IMG/VR virus record: IMGVR_UViG_3300033064_003747
Coordinates: 1 to 61,015 of that record
From: a virus
Direction: 5' to 3' (one strand)
DNA length: 61,015 nucleotides
Below are positions 15,660-23,767 of the stretch, in pieces. The position numbers and the translations under genes were made by a program. Under the pieces are notes generated by a model. The model did no database searches, was not told the DNA's origin, and saw only the letters and a program-made list of their open reading frames with translations. Position 1 is the stretch's first letter. The number at the start of each line of letters is the position of its first letter.

Positions 15660-17059
15660 CTTGTTAAGTCAATCCCTTCTTTTTTCCAAGTTTCTTCATA
15701 TTCCATTGGATTGTATTCGAATATCAAGTTTCCTTCCTCATCTAATACTTTCAAAGGTAATATCTTCCCATGAAAGTAGTTACGAGGATTGGAATACCCA
15801 TTAAGATTATTCCATTTCTCTTGAAGCAGATCCCTTGCAGTAACATTTGATTTGTAAGCCATTGGAGTATTCACTGTAGCAACATGGTCTATGCCAAAGG
15901 TAGAACATGTCAGGTATGAAGGTTCAGCAGGATAGATATCATTAAAGTAGAACTTTTTGATTATACCTTCCTTATGGAAGAGGCGTCTTGCTTCTTTTAT
16001 ATGATATGTAAATTGGTTTCTTGTCCAGTTCTCTAACCCTCGATTTTCAGGGTAGCTGTCCGGCATTGCACAGCACGAGCCACTTGTATTTAACTCTTTG
16101 AAATCAGGATCACTTATGCCACAGACAAGTCCGTGTTTTGCACAGAATTTATATATTGTTTTAGCATAAGGTTCTTTTACCATCCGATTCAACCGCATGT
16201 ATCCACCACGCTCCGATGGACTTAGTGTTCTATAATATTTCTTTATATCAGGGATATCCATAACTTTTTCTAACCATGCATATCTGTTTTTGGCAACAGT
16301 ATTAGCTCTGGAATCCATAGCAAAGAATTCTGTGCTTACCCCCTTGATGCCTGCTTGTAAACCCCTCTCTAACAATTCATCTAAATCAATATCTGTGATT
16401 CCAATTAAGAATGGACGCAACCGTAGGATAGTCCAATATCCCATGTCACTTAATATTTTGATAGCTTCCAACCGTTTAGTAGGAGAAGGCACGCCCACTT
16501 CTATAGATTTCGCTATCTTATCATTACCTGTAACCAAACTGACTTGAAACGCAAAGTTTTTTTGCTTTGAAGACTGCTCTAACAGATTCATGTATTCCTT
16601 GTCAAGGAATGTGTTGCCTTTGAAACTGAACAGGGTGGGATAATTTTCTTCTGCCAGAGCCTCCATTAGTTTTAGACCCATCTTGTTCTTTTGTTCAAAA
16701 TTACAGAATGGATCAGCAAGACCACCCCAATGTAAAAGAAACTTCTTACTGTAGAACCACTTATACATTTCTTGGCTTCTCTTATTTGTGGGATGCCCTT
16801 TTATGTCCTTAATCATTCCTTCAATATTAACTGACTTTAGTTCGTTATTAAATAATGGATTACAACTCTTTGAGAAATATGCAAAGCAATATAAGCATCC
16901 TAACGAGCAGTAGTTGTATTGATCAAAGGTCAGGGGCATGGAGCAGTCCATAACCTCGTTGGAAAGTCTTGGAGAACCGTACCTTTTCTTAGAGAGCTTT
17001 CTTCTGGTGTTTTCTCCTAACCATTCGATTGCTTTTTCGGTCTCGGAGATGTTTGGCAT
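15656..17059 (-). CDS. Radical SAM enzyme, spore photoproduct lyase-like
   Basis: A 467-residue protein with C51-x3-C55-x2-C58 (YCSLGCLYCFA), then the segment LLHWGGLADPFCNFEQKN, reminiscent of the conserved Asp-Pro region in spore photoproduct lyase relatives, and a C-terminal Cys-containing region (SGSCCAMPD, YLTCSTFG). SPL repairs thymine dimers; relatives act on other substrates. It starts behind a strong GGGAGG site inside the end of the upstream gene (71-base overlap). With the glycosyltransferase and second radical SAM gene it forms a coupled cassette. Confidence 0.75.
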   Translation of the reverse strand: MPNISETEKAIEWLGENTRRKLSKKRYGSPRLSNEVMDCSMPLTFDQYNYCSLGCLYCFAYFSKSCNPLFNNELKSVNIEGMIKDIKGHPTNKRSQEMYKWFYSKKFLLHWGGLADPFCNFEQKNKMGLKLMEALAEENYPTLFSFKGNTFLDKEYMNLLEQSSKQKNFAFQVSLVTGNDKIAKSIEVGVPSPTKRLEAIKILSDMGYWTILRLRPFLIGITDIDLDELLERGLQAGIKGVSTEFFAMDSRANTVAKNRYAWLEKVMDIPDIKKYYRTLSPSERGGYMRLNRMVKEPYAKTIYKFCAKHGLVCGISDPDFKELNTSGSCCAMPDSYPENRGLENWTRNQFTYHIKEARRLFHKEGIIKKFYFNDIYPAEPSYLTCSTFGIDHVATVNTPMAYKSNVTARDLLQEKWNNLNGYSNPRNYFHGKILPLKVLDEEGNLIFEYNPMEYEETWKKEGIDLTR

Positions 17060-17417
17060 ACTTTATCCTCCCTTTTTTATATCGTATGTTACCAGACTCT
17101 AATTCTTGTAGGAGTAGTTCTAATAGCTTCACTTCACGGCAGTTCTGTTCTCTGTAAGTGCCTACTGTAAAGTATTTTCCGAAAAGATTAAATGCTTCTT
17201 TGGAAGAGAAAACTATTTTCACTGTCCTATCCCATATTCCTTTTACATGGGAGACATCCCCAGTGTGGGAGGGCAGGGGAGTTGGTTTAAGCATTTGCAT
17301 CTCCAACTCTCGCTGCCCTCTCTTATTCTCTGGTTCTATCTTGGACTTTTCCCTTTCAAAAGTATTCCTTCTACTACTCTTTTTGGAAGAGACGAAAGAT
17401 CGGATTCCTTTTTTCAT
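16989..17417 (-). CDS. Hypothetical basic protein between clamp and radical SAM genes
   Basis: A 142-residue protein with a low-complexity basic N-terminus (MKKGIRSFVSSKKSSRRNTF) and a folded-looking C-terminal part (GIWDRTVKIVFSSKEAFNLF) ending in a very basic stretch. Its start overlaps the clamp stop (TAATG), and its 3' end overlaps the radical SAM gene by 71 bases. No family recognised. Its place suggests a replication accessory or DNA-binding role. Confidence 0.55.
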   Translation of the reverse strand: MKKGIRSFVSSKKSSRRNTFEREKSKIEPENKRGQRELEMQMLKPTPLPSHTGDVSHVKGIWDRTVKIVFSSKEAFNLFGKYFTVGTYREQNCREVKLLELLLQELESGNIRYKKGRIKYAKHLRDRKSNRMVRRKHQKKAL

Positions 17418-18154
17418 TATTCAGCCTGTAGGGGAGTTACTGTCCAAATTGCGTTGTCTTGTTTTATTGCTATTGGAATCTCTGGCTCTTCTCCATACAC
17501 CAACGTAGGAGAATCTTTAGATTTCCAATCCAATTCTTTGAAGATAGCTACCAATCTATCTGTAAACAATTCGACCACTACATCTTCAGCAGTGTTGTTG
17601 TCGAGGAAGACACTGAATTGTGCCTCAGGAGTTGTTAGAGCAGATTGAAAGCTCGTCTTGTTGTTGCTTGACACTAACTGGATGCTCTTTGGTTTTATTA
17701 ACGAGACATAGTACAGAAAGGAATCTATACTTTTCGCTGTTAATTCAACTTTGTTCGGACACTTCTTCAGTATCTTATTTATCAACTTACTTTTATCAGC
17801 ATCCTCAGTATCACTGATAGCAGTAGTGATCTGTTCGGGTTTGATGTGTAGAACCTTGAATCTATTCTTCTTGCAAGTAAAGGTTATCCATTTTTCATCA
17901 ATTTTGAAGAGGGCTTTCTGCTCTCTCTCAAGAAATGCACACAGGTAAGAGAGATTAGAAAGCCCTACTTTCATATCCGGAAGACCTCCTATTTTCGCTG
18001 CAACGAAGACATAGATACTATCAGACATGTCGATAGCGTGAATGGAGGCTTTTTCTTCTGATACTTCGAGAACACACTCGTTAATGAGTCCTCCAAGATA
18101 TACTTTCTTCAATAGCTTACCCAACTCAACACTATTAAATCTATTCTTCTTCAT
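17417..18154 (-). CDS. Probable gp45/PCNA-like sliding clamp
   Basis: A 245-residue protein whose pattern follows the two-domain sliding clamp fold: N-terminal helix and strands (LGKLLKKVYLGGLINECVL, IHAIDMSDSIYV), a KVGLSNLSYLCAFLE element like that of T4 gp45, an inter-domain stretch, a second domain starting VELTAKSIDSFLYYVS, and a final strand WTVTPLQ. A clamp is expected because a clamp loader is encoded nearby. The ATG at 18154 is chosen for its GGAAG site; 18169 lacks one. Identity to known clamps is low. Confidence 0.62.
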   Translation of the reverse strand: MKKNRFNSVELGKLLKKVYLGGLINECVLEVSEEKASIHAIDMSDSIYVFVAAKIGGLPDMKVGLSNLSYLCAFLEREQKALFKIDEKWITFTCKKNRFKVLHIKPEQITTAISDTEDADKSKLINKILKKCPNKVELTAKSIDSFLYYVSLIKPKSIQLVSSNNKTSFQSALTTPEAQFSVFLDNNTAEDVVVELFTDRLVAIFKELDWKSKDSPTLVYGEEPEIPIAIKQDNAIWTVTPLQAE

Positions 18155-18180
18155 TGTGTTTACTTCCATCAGTTATTGGA

Positions 18181-18837
18181 TTATTTTGCAGACAGGTTTC
18201 CGTTTTCCTTGTTGATTTTAACACCCTTTTCTACTTTGAGATGCTTCAAGTGAACCATCAGCTTTGCTTTTGCTTTCTTAGGTTCCCTGCCATACTCTTC
18301 TTCTAACACATTCAGTATAGCCTTCTTGGTGGTTCCTGCGATGAGCATCTCATCTATTGTGCCGGACATTGTTCCAATCCTATGCCCGAACTTGGTTGCT
18401 TTGTTCCCTTTCTTTTCTTTCTTTTCTTTTACTTCTGGTTTCTTCTTCGCCTTTGGTTCCGGTTTAGTTTCTGGTTTCTTTTTTCCCTTTCCCTTTGATT
18501 TCTTCTCTTTTACTTCTGGTTTCTTTTCTTTTACTTCTGGTTTCTTCTTTTTCTTAGCCTTTGCTTTTCCTTTCATATCATCCTCCTCTTCTTCTTCTTC
18601 CTCTTCTTCTTCCTCCTCTTCCTCTTCTTCTTCTTCTAACAGCTCCAACTCAACGAGACCTGCATGTGCCTCCTCCGAAAGGGATTCAGCATCCCCTTCT
18701 TCAAACAGACTTACTACTTCCTCCAGAAGAGTTCGCATCTCTTCGGTTTCAATAGAATCATCTGTGGCTATGGGTGGGTCTAATCCCATAGTCGTGTTGA
18801 GTTCCTTGACAATTTTTACTAACTCTCTTCTGTTCAT
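18181..18837 (-). CDS. Low-complexity acidic/basic protein with helical C-terminal domain
   Basis: A 218-residue protein in three parts: a helical acidic N-terminus ending in an almost pure run of about 18 Glu; a basic middle built from repeats of KKKPEVKEKK; and a C-terminal domain (GTIDEMLIAGTTKKAILNVL, then KAKLMVHLKHLKVEKG) that resembles a small winged-helix or HTH fold. It is the first gene behind the promoter-like motif at 18.89 kb and precedes the clamp. Probably DNA- or replisome-bound; function unknown. Confidence 0.65.
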   Translation of the reverse strand: MNRRELVKIVKELNTTMGLDPPIATDDSIETEEMRTLLEEVVSLFEEGDAESLSEEAHAGLVELELLEEEEEEEEEEEEEEEEEEDDMKGKAKAKKKKKPEVKEKKPEVKEKKSKGKGKKKPETKPEPKAKKKPEVKEKKEKKGNKATKFGHRIGTMSGTIDEMLIAGTTKKAILNVLEEEYGREPKKAKAKLMVHLKHLKVEKGVKINKENGNLSAK

Positions 18838-18892
18838 TTTCGGCTCCTTTGGTTTTACTTGTTGCTTTTTATGGTATTGTTTTTCTACTCTA

Positions 18893-18906
18893 CCATATTA
18901 TTGACA
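18893..18906 (-). promoter_or_regulatory. Candidate phage promoter motif (TGTCAATAATATGG)
   Basis: Second copy of the TGTCAATAATA element, read leftward, 56-69 bases before the start of 18181-18837 and inside a 159-base gap. Its context is AT-rich. It is the only gap of this size between the helicase gene and the clamp block, so a promoter here is plausible. Confidence 0.4.
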
Positions 18907-18996
18907 TTAGCCAATAAAAAATGCAAAAATAAATTGCAAAATAAAAAACTCCACCTCAAAATCGAAAAATTTGCCGGAGAAAACAAAAGAGCTTTC

Positions 18997-20511
18997 TCAG
19001 TCTTCCACATTCGGCAACCAATAACTTTTCAAATGGGGTTTCCCCATTTCAAAGCTATAAAGAACCGTGACTACTGTATTTTCATCAAATCTGCCTTCTC
19101 TCAGAATCACCCAAGCTAACCTCATAACTCCTTTACTCTTGTTCTTTAATGTTTGATTCAATGCTATCATACCTGTAACATGAGCATTCTTTCTTTTGTC
19201 CTCAGAAAAGTTCGCCATAGAAATGTTTGATTTTGTGTAAGAAGCAGCATCAGCTTGTGTGGCGGTCATCACTAAACAATTCTTCTCTTGTCCTAATGCT
19301 CGCAGTGCTTGCCATGTTTCATTTTGTTGTTGTCTGAATTCTTTCCTATTATCTTCTGGTTTTAGAATGTCAGCATAATCTATAACTATTACATCTGGAA
19401 TGAACTCCTCTGAGTCTTCCCATATTGTAAGAATATCTCTTATTTCAGAAACATTTATAGATTTGTTAGGATGAACTGATAGTTTGAATCTTTTCCCTCT
19501 TGCGTTCTTAAGAATACTTTTCGCTTTCCAATAAGCCGCTTTCCAAGTAAGAGGATTTTCAATGATCTTAATCTTCGTTGAAAATATAGGTTCAAAACCT
19601 CTCCTTTTCTTTTCAAAGCAAGTAATACAAAATTCAGGTCTTTCTTTCTTCCTGAGTTTTCTACATGTATTTTCTACATTCCTACGACAATTAAGGACTG
19701 GTATTTCTATTTCTCCAGTATATTTTTCCTTATTACTTCTTCCTGTTATACGAATAGCTATTCGTCTAATTATTTGGCTCTTACTCATGTCTCCCACTTC
19801 GAAGAATGCCACATTACATCTTTGAAAGTATGCTTGTATCGCCATTTCAACTAACCACCAAGTCTTCCCTCTTTTTTCAGGAGCAAGGATGCTTATGAAT
19901 CCATCTCGTGTCAATTGATCATTTATTAGATCTCCCAATGCTCCAGTTAGTGTGAACAATGATTCTGTATCGTATTCAAAAGCAGTTCGCATACTTTCTT
20001 TATCATCAAATAGATTTATGCCTGTTCCCAATAATCTGTTGCTTATGGCTTTGTCTTTGTTGTATTTGCTTATGAGAACTTCTATGTTTGGAACTTCGCT
20101 GTTACTGGTCAGTTCAGCTTTAATATCTTCTGCCAGAATAGCAAGTCTTCTTTTTTTGAAATAGTCTTCTGATTTGTCTAAGATATATTCTACATTAAAG
20201 GTGCTTTCTTCTTGTTCATATTCTTCTGATACCCTTTCAAGGAGCTCAGATAATAGTTCTAATTCAACATCCCGAATATTTTCATCTTTCATATAACTGC
20301 TGAACAGATCTTGAATATGATCTGCTGGTGCTTTTTTGTATTTGTTGAAATAATCTAAACACCATTTTGCTATTTTCGCTATGAGTGGAACTTGCAATAA
20401 ATCTAATTCTAAGACTGGCTTTACTTCCATTAGGAATCTTGTGTTAGTAATCATTCCAACAAGTATTTGTCTTTCAATAGAATGGTCTGCATCTTCTCTG
20501 TTCAATTTCAT
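18997..20511 (-). CDS. dnaB: DnaB-like replicative helicase with zinc-binding insert
   Basis: A 504-residue protein with a DnaB-type N-terminal helical domain and a RecA-fold C-terminal domain. Walker A is APEKRGKT (near 208), Walker B VIVIDYADIL, and a later MTATQADAAS resembles the helicase sensor motif. Between them lies an insert with four Cys (VLNCRRNVENTCRKL, then FCITCFEKK) that probably binds zinc. The second ATG (20511) has better SD spacing than the one at 20517. It should unwind the phage fork together with the primase at 21230-22126. Confidence 0.83.
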   Translation of the reverse strand: MKLNREDADHSIERQILVGMITNTRFLMEVKPVLELDLLQVPLIAKIAKWCLDYFNKYKKAPADHIQDLFSSYMKDENIRDVELELLSELLERVSEEYEQEESTFNVEYILDKSEDYFKKRRLAILAEDIKAELTSNSEVPNIEVLISKYNKDKAISNRLLGTGINLFDDKESMRTAFEYDTESLFTLTGALGDLINDQLTRDGFISILAPEKRGKTWWLVEMAIQAYFQRCNVAFFEVGDMSKSQIIRRIAIRITGRSNKEKYTGEIEIPVLNCRRNVENTCRKLRKKERPEFCITCFEKKRRGFEPIFSTKIKIIENPLTWKAAYWKAKSILKNARGKRFKLSVHPNKSINVSEIRDILTIWEDSEEFIPDVIVIDYADILKPEDNRKEFRQQQNETWQALRALGQEKNCLVMTATQADAASYTKSNISMANFSEDKRKNAHVTGMIALNQTLKNKSKGVMRLAWVILREGRFDENTVVTVLYSFEMGKPHLKSYWLPNVED

Positions 20512-20529
20512 GTTCATTTCCTTTTCAAT

Positions 20530-20865
20530 TTATCCTACTGCATTACCTATCGCCCATTCTGGTCTTGTTATAATTAACATCTCTTCAGTTGGCTTAAATA
20601 TTCCTATCCATTCATTCTCCATTGATCTTTCGAGTATTAGTATGGCAAGTTTTTCACTTTGATTGCTATACTTTCTAATTTTATTGAGAGTACCATTGAT
20701 TCCATACATGGTCTTGTAAGGATGTTTTATTTTATTTCTATATTCTAACCATTCTTTCCATTTTTCTAAGAATGGTCTTTTGAATGGTAGATTCCCAAGC
20801 ATTATTTTTACTTCTTTACTGGTCAATCTTGTGTGAAAGTTAGAAAGTTTTTTAGTTCTCTTCAT
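20530..20865 (-). CDS. Probable helicase loader or replication initiator fragment
   Basis: A 111-residue basic protein (start MKRTKKLSNF behind GAGGTT). The C-terminal part, LAILILERSMENEWIGIFKP, matches the pattern in which phage replisome organisers and loaders end (a helix with Ala/Ser followed by N-x-W-x-G-I/L-F). It lies directly between primase and helicase genes, which supports a loader or initiator role. It is much shorter than a full initiator and lacks any AAA+ or HTH domain that I can see. Confidence 0.5.
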   Translation of the reverse strand: MKRTKKLSNFHTRLTSKEVKIMLGNLPFKRPFLEKWKEWLEYRNKIKHPYKTMYGINGTLNKIRKYSNQSEKLAILILERSMENEWIGIFKPTEEMLIITRPEWAIGNAVG

Positions 20866-21229
20866 TTTTAACCTCATTTTGACCTTTTTATTTTGTAATT
20901 CGATTTTTTTTATTTTAATGCATCTACTTTCATTTGTTATACTTACATTAAATACATTTTGTTATTTTTGACCTTATTTTGGTGTTTTTACCTTCATTTT
21001 TAATATTTATTGAGCTCAATACATCACAATAATATTGTATGTATTCAGTATACAATATATGTGAATATTATATTGAATATTTACCGCGAGCGTGTGCGGG
21101 TGTGTGCGCGTACCAGCAAAAAAGGTCTCCAGGGTACGCACGTCCGCACGACGCGCATAAGCTGCGCGCACGCGCGTACAGTAAAAGACATATATTTTAA
21201 TCTTAATCACGTAAGTTTTAACAGCAAAT
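20866..21229 (-). other. Intergenic region with a GC-rich island; candidate replication origin
   Basis: This 364-base gap lies between the primase and loader-like genes. It has AT-rich flanks holding repeated words such as TTTTGACC and ACCTTCATTTTTAA. At about 21083-21180 there is an abrupt island of alternating CG/GC bases (for example GTGTGCGCGTACC, GGGTACGCACG, GCGCATAAGCTGCGC), with at least one short hairpin (GCGCA-TAAGC-TGCGC). Such DNA is unlike the rest of the phage. An origin, a structured leader or foreign DNA are all possible. Confidence 0.4.
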
Positions 21230-22126
21230 TTAATCAACTTGTAATTCCTTTTTTAATTGTGCTACTTCTGACCTGTTCAATTCTGCTGGATCTTTCTTAT
21301 CAGTTGTTACTATTTCGGTATGTCCGGGGAATCCCCCAAGGATGTTTGAGAGTTTCCGAGCTTGTTTCTGCGCCTCAATTTCACTGTCAAACAAGATAAA
21401 CCTGTTCTTGTATCTACACATGAGCTTAATTTGTTCAAGAAGAAAGGTTGTCCCAAAAGTACCAACTGCTCCTGATCCTAATCTCCAGACATCTGGTATT
21501 CCTTCAACGATTATAATTGAATCCGAACGAACCTTGTCTATTCCATACAGTATTGTTTTGTGATGTACTATTTCTTTTTCTTTAGAACAAGACTTGTATC
21601 TCATTGGAGATTTATCTGTTATGTCTCTTGAAGTAAAACTTATTATTCTATTATTGTAGATGATTGGGATAATTATTCTGAATTTGTAGTTCCCGAGATG
21701 CCCTGTCCCAAGAAGATCCCATTCCTTTTGTAGCTTATTTGGATTAAAGTTCCTATTCAACAAGTAGAATTTGTGCCTGTAAGCCATTTTAATTGTGCCA
21801 CAGGGCAAAGCTACCACATTAGGGGTCTTAGACGTTTCTGAGGGCAACCTAACGTCTTGGCGGCGGTGTTTGCGTTGCTTATAGGTACTTGGTATTTGGA
21901 CAAAGGGAATTTTAGTGAGTTTTTCAATGGTTTCGGAGAGGGAATGGAACCCACATTTCCAACAGTGAAAGAACCCTGACCTTATGTTGTAGCCCAAGTG
22001 CCAGCTATCCCTTCCTTCACAGAAGGGGCAATCTATTTGAATCCATCCCGGAGTACAGTGATGATCACCCTCTTCTATGAATTGGATACTGTAATCTTTA
22101 CAGAATCTAATGAAGTCAAAGTTCAT
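21230..22126 (-). CDS. DNA primase (CHC2-type zinc finger plus TOPRIM)
   Basis: A 298-residue primase. A zinc ribbon with C33, C36, C55, C58 (CPFC and HCWKCG) is followed by a TOPRIM-like region: IIVEGIPDVWRLG carries the conserved Glu and FILFDSEIEAQKQA the Asp. It would make RNA primers or act as a compact primase with the DnaB-like helicase nearby. It overlaps the upstream small gene by 11 bases; the ribosome site is weak, so coupling is likely. The helicase-binding domain of bacterial DnaG is missing. Confidence 0.85.
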   Translation of the reverse strand: MNFDFIRFCKDYSIQFIEEGDHHCTPGWIQIDCPFCEGRDSWHLGYNIRSGFFHCWKCGFHSLSETIEKLTKIPFVQIPSTYKQRKHRRQDVRLPSETSKTPNVVALPCGTIKMAYRHKFYLLNRNFNPNKLQKEWDLLGTGHLGNYKFRIIIPIIYNNRIISFTSRDITDKSPMRYKSCSKEKEIVHHKTILYGIDKVRSDSIIIVEGIPDVWRLGSGAVGTFGTTFLLEQIKLMCRYKNRFILFDSEIEAQKQARKLSNILGGFPGHTEIVTTDKKDPAELNRSEVAQLKKELQVD

Positions 22127-22373
22127 AATTTATTGTTTCTTTGATTTTAGCTGCTGTTTCTGTCCTGATCAACTCTCTTATCGTTGGACAGCCTTGTGAT
22201 TTGGCAATACCTATTTTTATTTTCGCTTCTGCTTTCAAGCAGTTAGCAATGTCTTCTGATTCTTCAAACAGACTTACCATTACATCTGGATAGTCTGTAG
22301 AGTTGCAGAGTGCAAACAAAAGATTTTGTGCTTCTTCGTAGGTTAGGGTTATTCTAATTTTCTTTTCCATCAT
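22116..22373 (-). CDS. Hypothetical small helical protein, first of the primase operon
   Basis: An 85-residue protein (MEKKIRITLTYEEAQNLLFA) with a short N-terminal strand and then helices. The strand-helix start resembles small dimeric regulators, but no family can be assigned. ATGs at 22373 and 22370 follow AAGGAG. It is the first gene after the promoter-like motif at 22407-22418. Confidence 0.55.
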   Translation of the reverse strand: MMEKKIRITLTYEEAQNLLFALCNSTDYPDVMVSLFEESEDIANCLKAEAKIKIGIAKSQGCPTIRELIRTETAAKIKETINYEL

Positions 22374-22406
22374 TATTCTCCTTGTGTGTAATTATTACTA
22401 TACAAC

Positions 22407-22418
22407 TTATTATTGACA
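22407..22418 (-). promoter_or_regulatory. Candidate phage promoter motif (TGTCAATAATAA)
   Basis: Third copy of the TGTCAATAATA element, read leftward, about 34-45 bases before the start of the 22116-22373 gene and just after the terminator at 22446-22477. The TATAGTAATA that follows is also shared with the copy near 9.79 kb. The pairing of terminator and motif marks a transcription unit boundary. Confidence 0.45.
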
Positions 22419-22445
22419 ATTGCAAGCAAAAAATAAATAATAAAT

Positions 22446-22477
22446 AATACAGGGGATAAAATACTATCCCCTGTATT
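22446..22477 (-). terminator. Rho-independent-type terminator of the DUF932 gene
   Basis: Perfect 13-bp inverted repeat AATACAGGGGATA / TATCCCCTGTATT with a 6-base loop, 10 bases beyond the stop of the DUF932 gene. Read leftward it runs into a T-rich stretch (ATTTATTATTTATTTTTT), as expected for an intrinsic terminator. It separates the small-gene region from the replication block. Confidence 0.8.
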
Positions 22478-22487
22478 TTGCTGTGCT

Positions 22488-23444
22488 TTACAGGTCGGAA
22501 CTAAGAATAGCCAGTGCTTTACTCTTAAATTCGGATCTGCTTCCCACTATGCCGTCCCACATTACCTGAGCTTCGTCTTGTCCTTCTCGTGGTTCTTGGT
22601 GGTCTGCATAGTTTGTTACGGCATTTAGTAGTCCGTAACGAGTGTAATTGTTATCGAGGCTTTCTTCTTGATCCATCAAGTCCTCGATTTCTTCTCGCTT
22701 GTTTAGTACACGAGTGAAAGCTGCTTCATGTGGTTTAGCGGTGGTTGGTAGAAGTTTATCGAAGAATTTTTTCAATTCTTTGCTATCAACTTCTTTAAGA
22801 GTAAGCTCATTCAGGAGCTCAATATGCTCTTTCAATCCCAGTTTCAGTTCGGCAAGGTCAATTAGATGACCTTCGATTTTACTTGCAGCGTTCCTTGTGT
22901 GTGAGATCTTTCGGAGTGAGTTGGATGCAGTAGCTTGGGCTGAAGCCATTCTCAAAGTGTTGGCACATACGACTCTTATGTCATGAGCGCACACTTGATA
23001 AGAGCCTTTACCAAGAGGGTTGTAGTACATCAGTCTGCTAATGGTGTTGCTCTGATCGCCTTTGACTTGGAACTCATCCAGTTTCAAGTTCAAGAAGCAA
23101 ACAGCCCCATTCCACAGAGTTCCCACACTTTCGATCTTAAGATCAGAATATCTCAAGATGAAGTTTTGGTGAATGTACTCCAACAGGCTCTTATTGTTGA
23201 GCAAGGTGAAACTTTCACCTACATGGTCAACCAATACGGCTTCCTGATCGGCTCTTACTATTGCCCAAGCCCGAACTTGTTTTCCGTCAGAGAGAAATAA
23301 TGGTCTCTTTTCAATTGGGTAGTCCATTACTTCTAATGACTGTTCGTAAGATACTGCTTTGTCTTGCTGAACATACTGTGGCAATCTATGCCAAGTAGTT
23401 CCCCATACTACTCCTTTGTCATGCTTTTGTATTCCTGCTGACAT
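22488..23444 (-). CDS. DUF932 family protein
   Basis: A 318-residue protein of the DUF932 family, common in phages and plasmids. Recognisable stretches are GTTWHRLPQYV near the start, the central SRLMYYNPLGKGSYQVCAHD followed by RVVCANTLRMA, and NYTRYGLLNAVTNYADH near the end. No biochemical role is established. Start behind AAAGGAAC. It is the last gene before a strong terminator and so is probably well expressed as the end of its unit. Confidence 0.8.
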   Translation of the reverse strand: MSAGIQKHDKGVVWGTTWHRLPQYVQQDKAVSYEQSLEVMDYPIEKRPLFLSDGKQVRAWAIVRADQEAVLVDHVGESFTLLNNKSLLEYIHQNFILRYSDLKIESVGTLWNGAVCFLNLKLDEFQVKGDQSNTISRLMYYNPLGKGSYQVCAHDIRVVCANTLRMASAQATASNSLRKISHTRNAASKIEGHLIDLAELKLGLKEHIELLNELTLKEVDSKELKKFFDKLLPTTAKPHEAAFTRVLNKREEIEDLMDQEESLDNNYTRYGLLNAVTNYADHQEPREGQDEAQVMWDGIVGSRSEFKSKALAILSSDL

Positions 23445-23477
23445 TGTTTTGTTCCTTTTCTGTTTTGGTTTGGTTTG

Positions 23478-23750
23478 CTACTCTTCTATCCATTCTTTGA
23501 CTTTGTCTATTGCCTTGTTCTCATTTACAGTGTCGTAAATGATTCCTACTACTGCATTTCTATTGATGTCTACCACTTCTACATAGTGTGCGCCACCAAG
23601 TTGTTTGAACCTATATCTTGGTTTCTTTTCAGGCTCTGGTTCTGGAGCATTCCTTAGCTCCTTCCAAAGCTCCATTAGCTGCTTTTCCGTTTGGTGGATA
23701 CGCTCTTTCGCTTGCCACAATCTTTTGAGATAATTTGATTTTTTACTCAT
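23478..23750 (-). CDS. Hypothetical small protein
   Basis: A 90-residue protein: an N-terminal helix with coiled-coil character (KRLWQAKERIHQTEKQLM), a Pro/Glu-rich linker (NAPEPEPEKKP), and a short beta-containing domain (HYVEVVDINRNAVVGIIY). No family assigned. The start at 23750 follows AGGAG. Confidence 0.55.
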   Translation of the reverse strand: MSKKSNYLKRLWQAKERIHQTEKQLMELWKELRNAPEPEPEKKPRYRFKQLGGAHYVEVVDINRNAVVGIIYDTVNENKAIDKVKEWIEE

Positions 23751-23767
23751 CGTTTTTACTCCTACTT

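Noticed and set aside
18585-18640. TCTTCC repeat tract
   Set aside because: It encodes the poly-Glu run of the 18181-18837 protein, in frame, and is not a separate repeat element.
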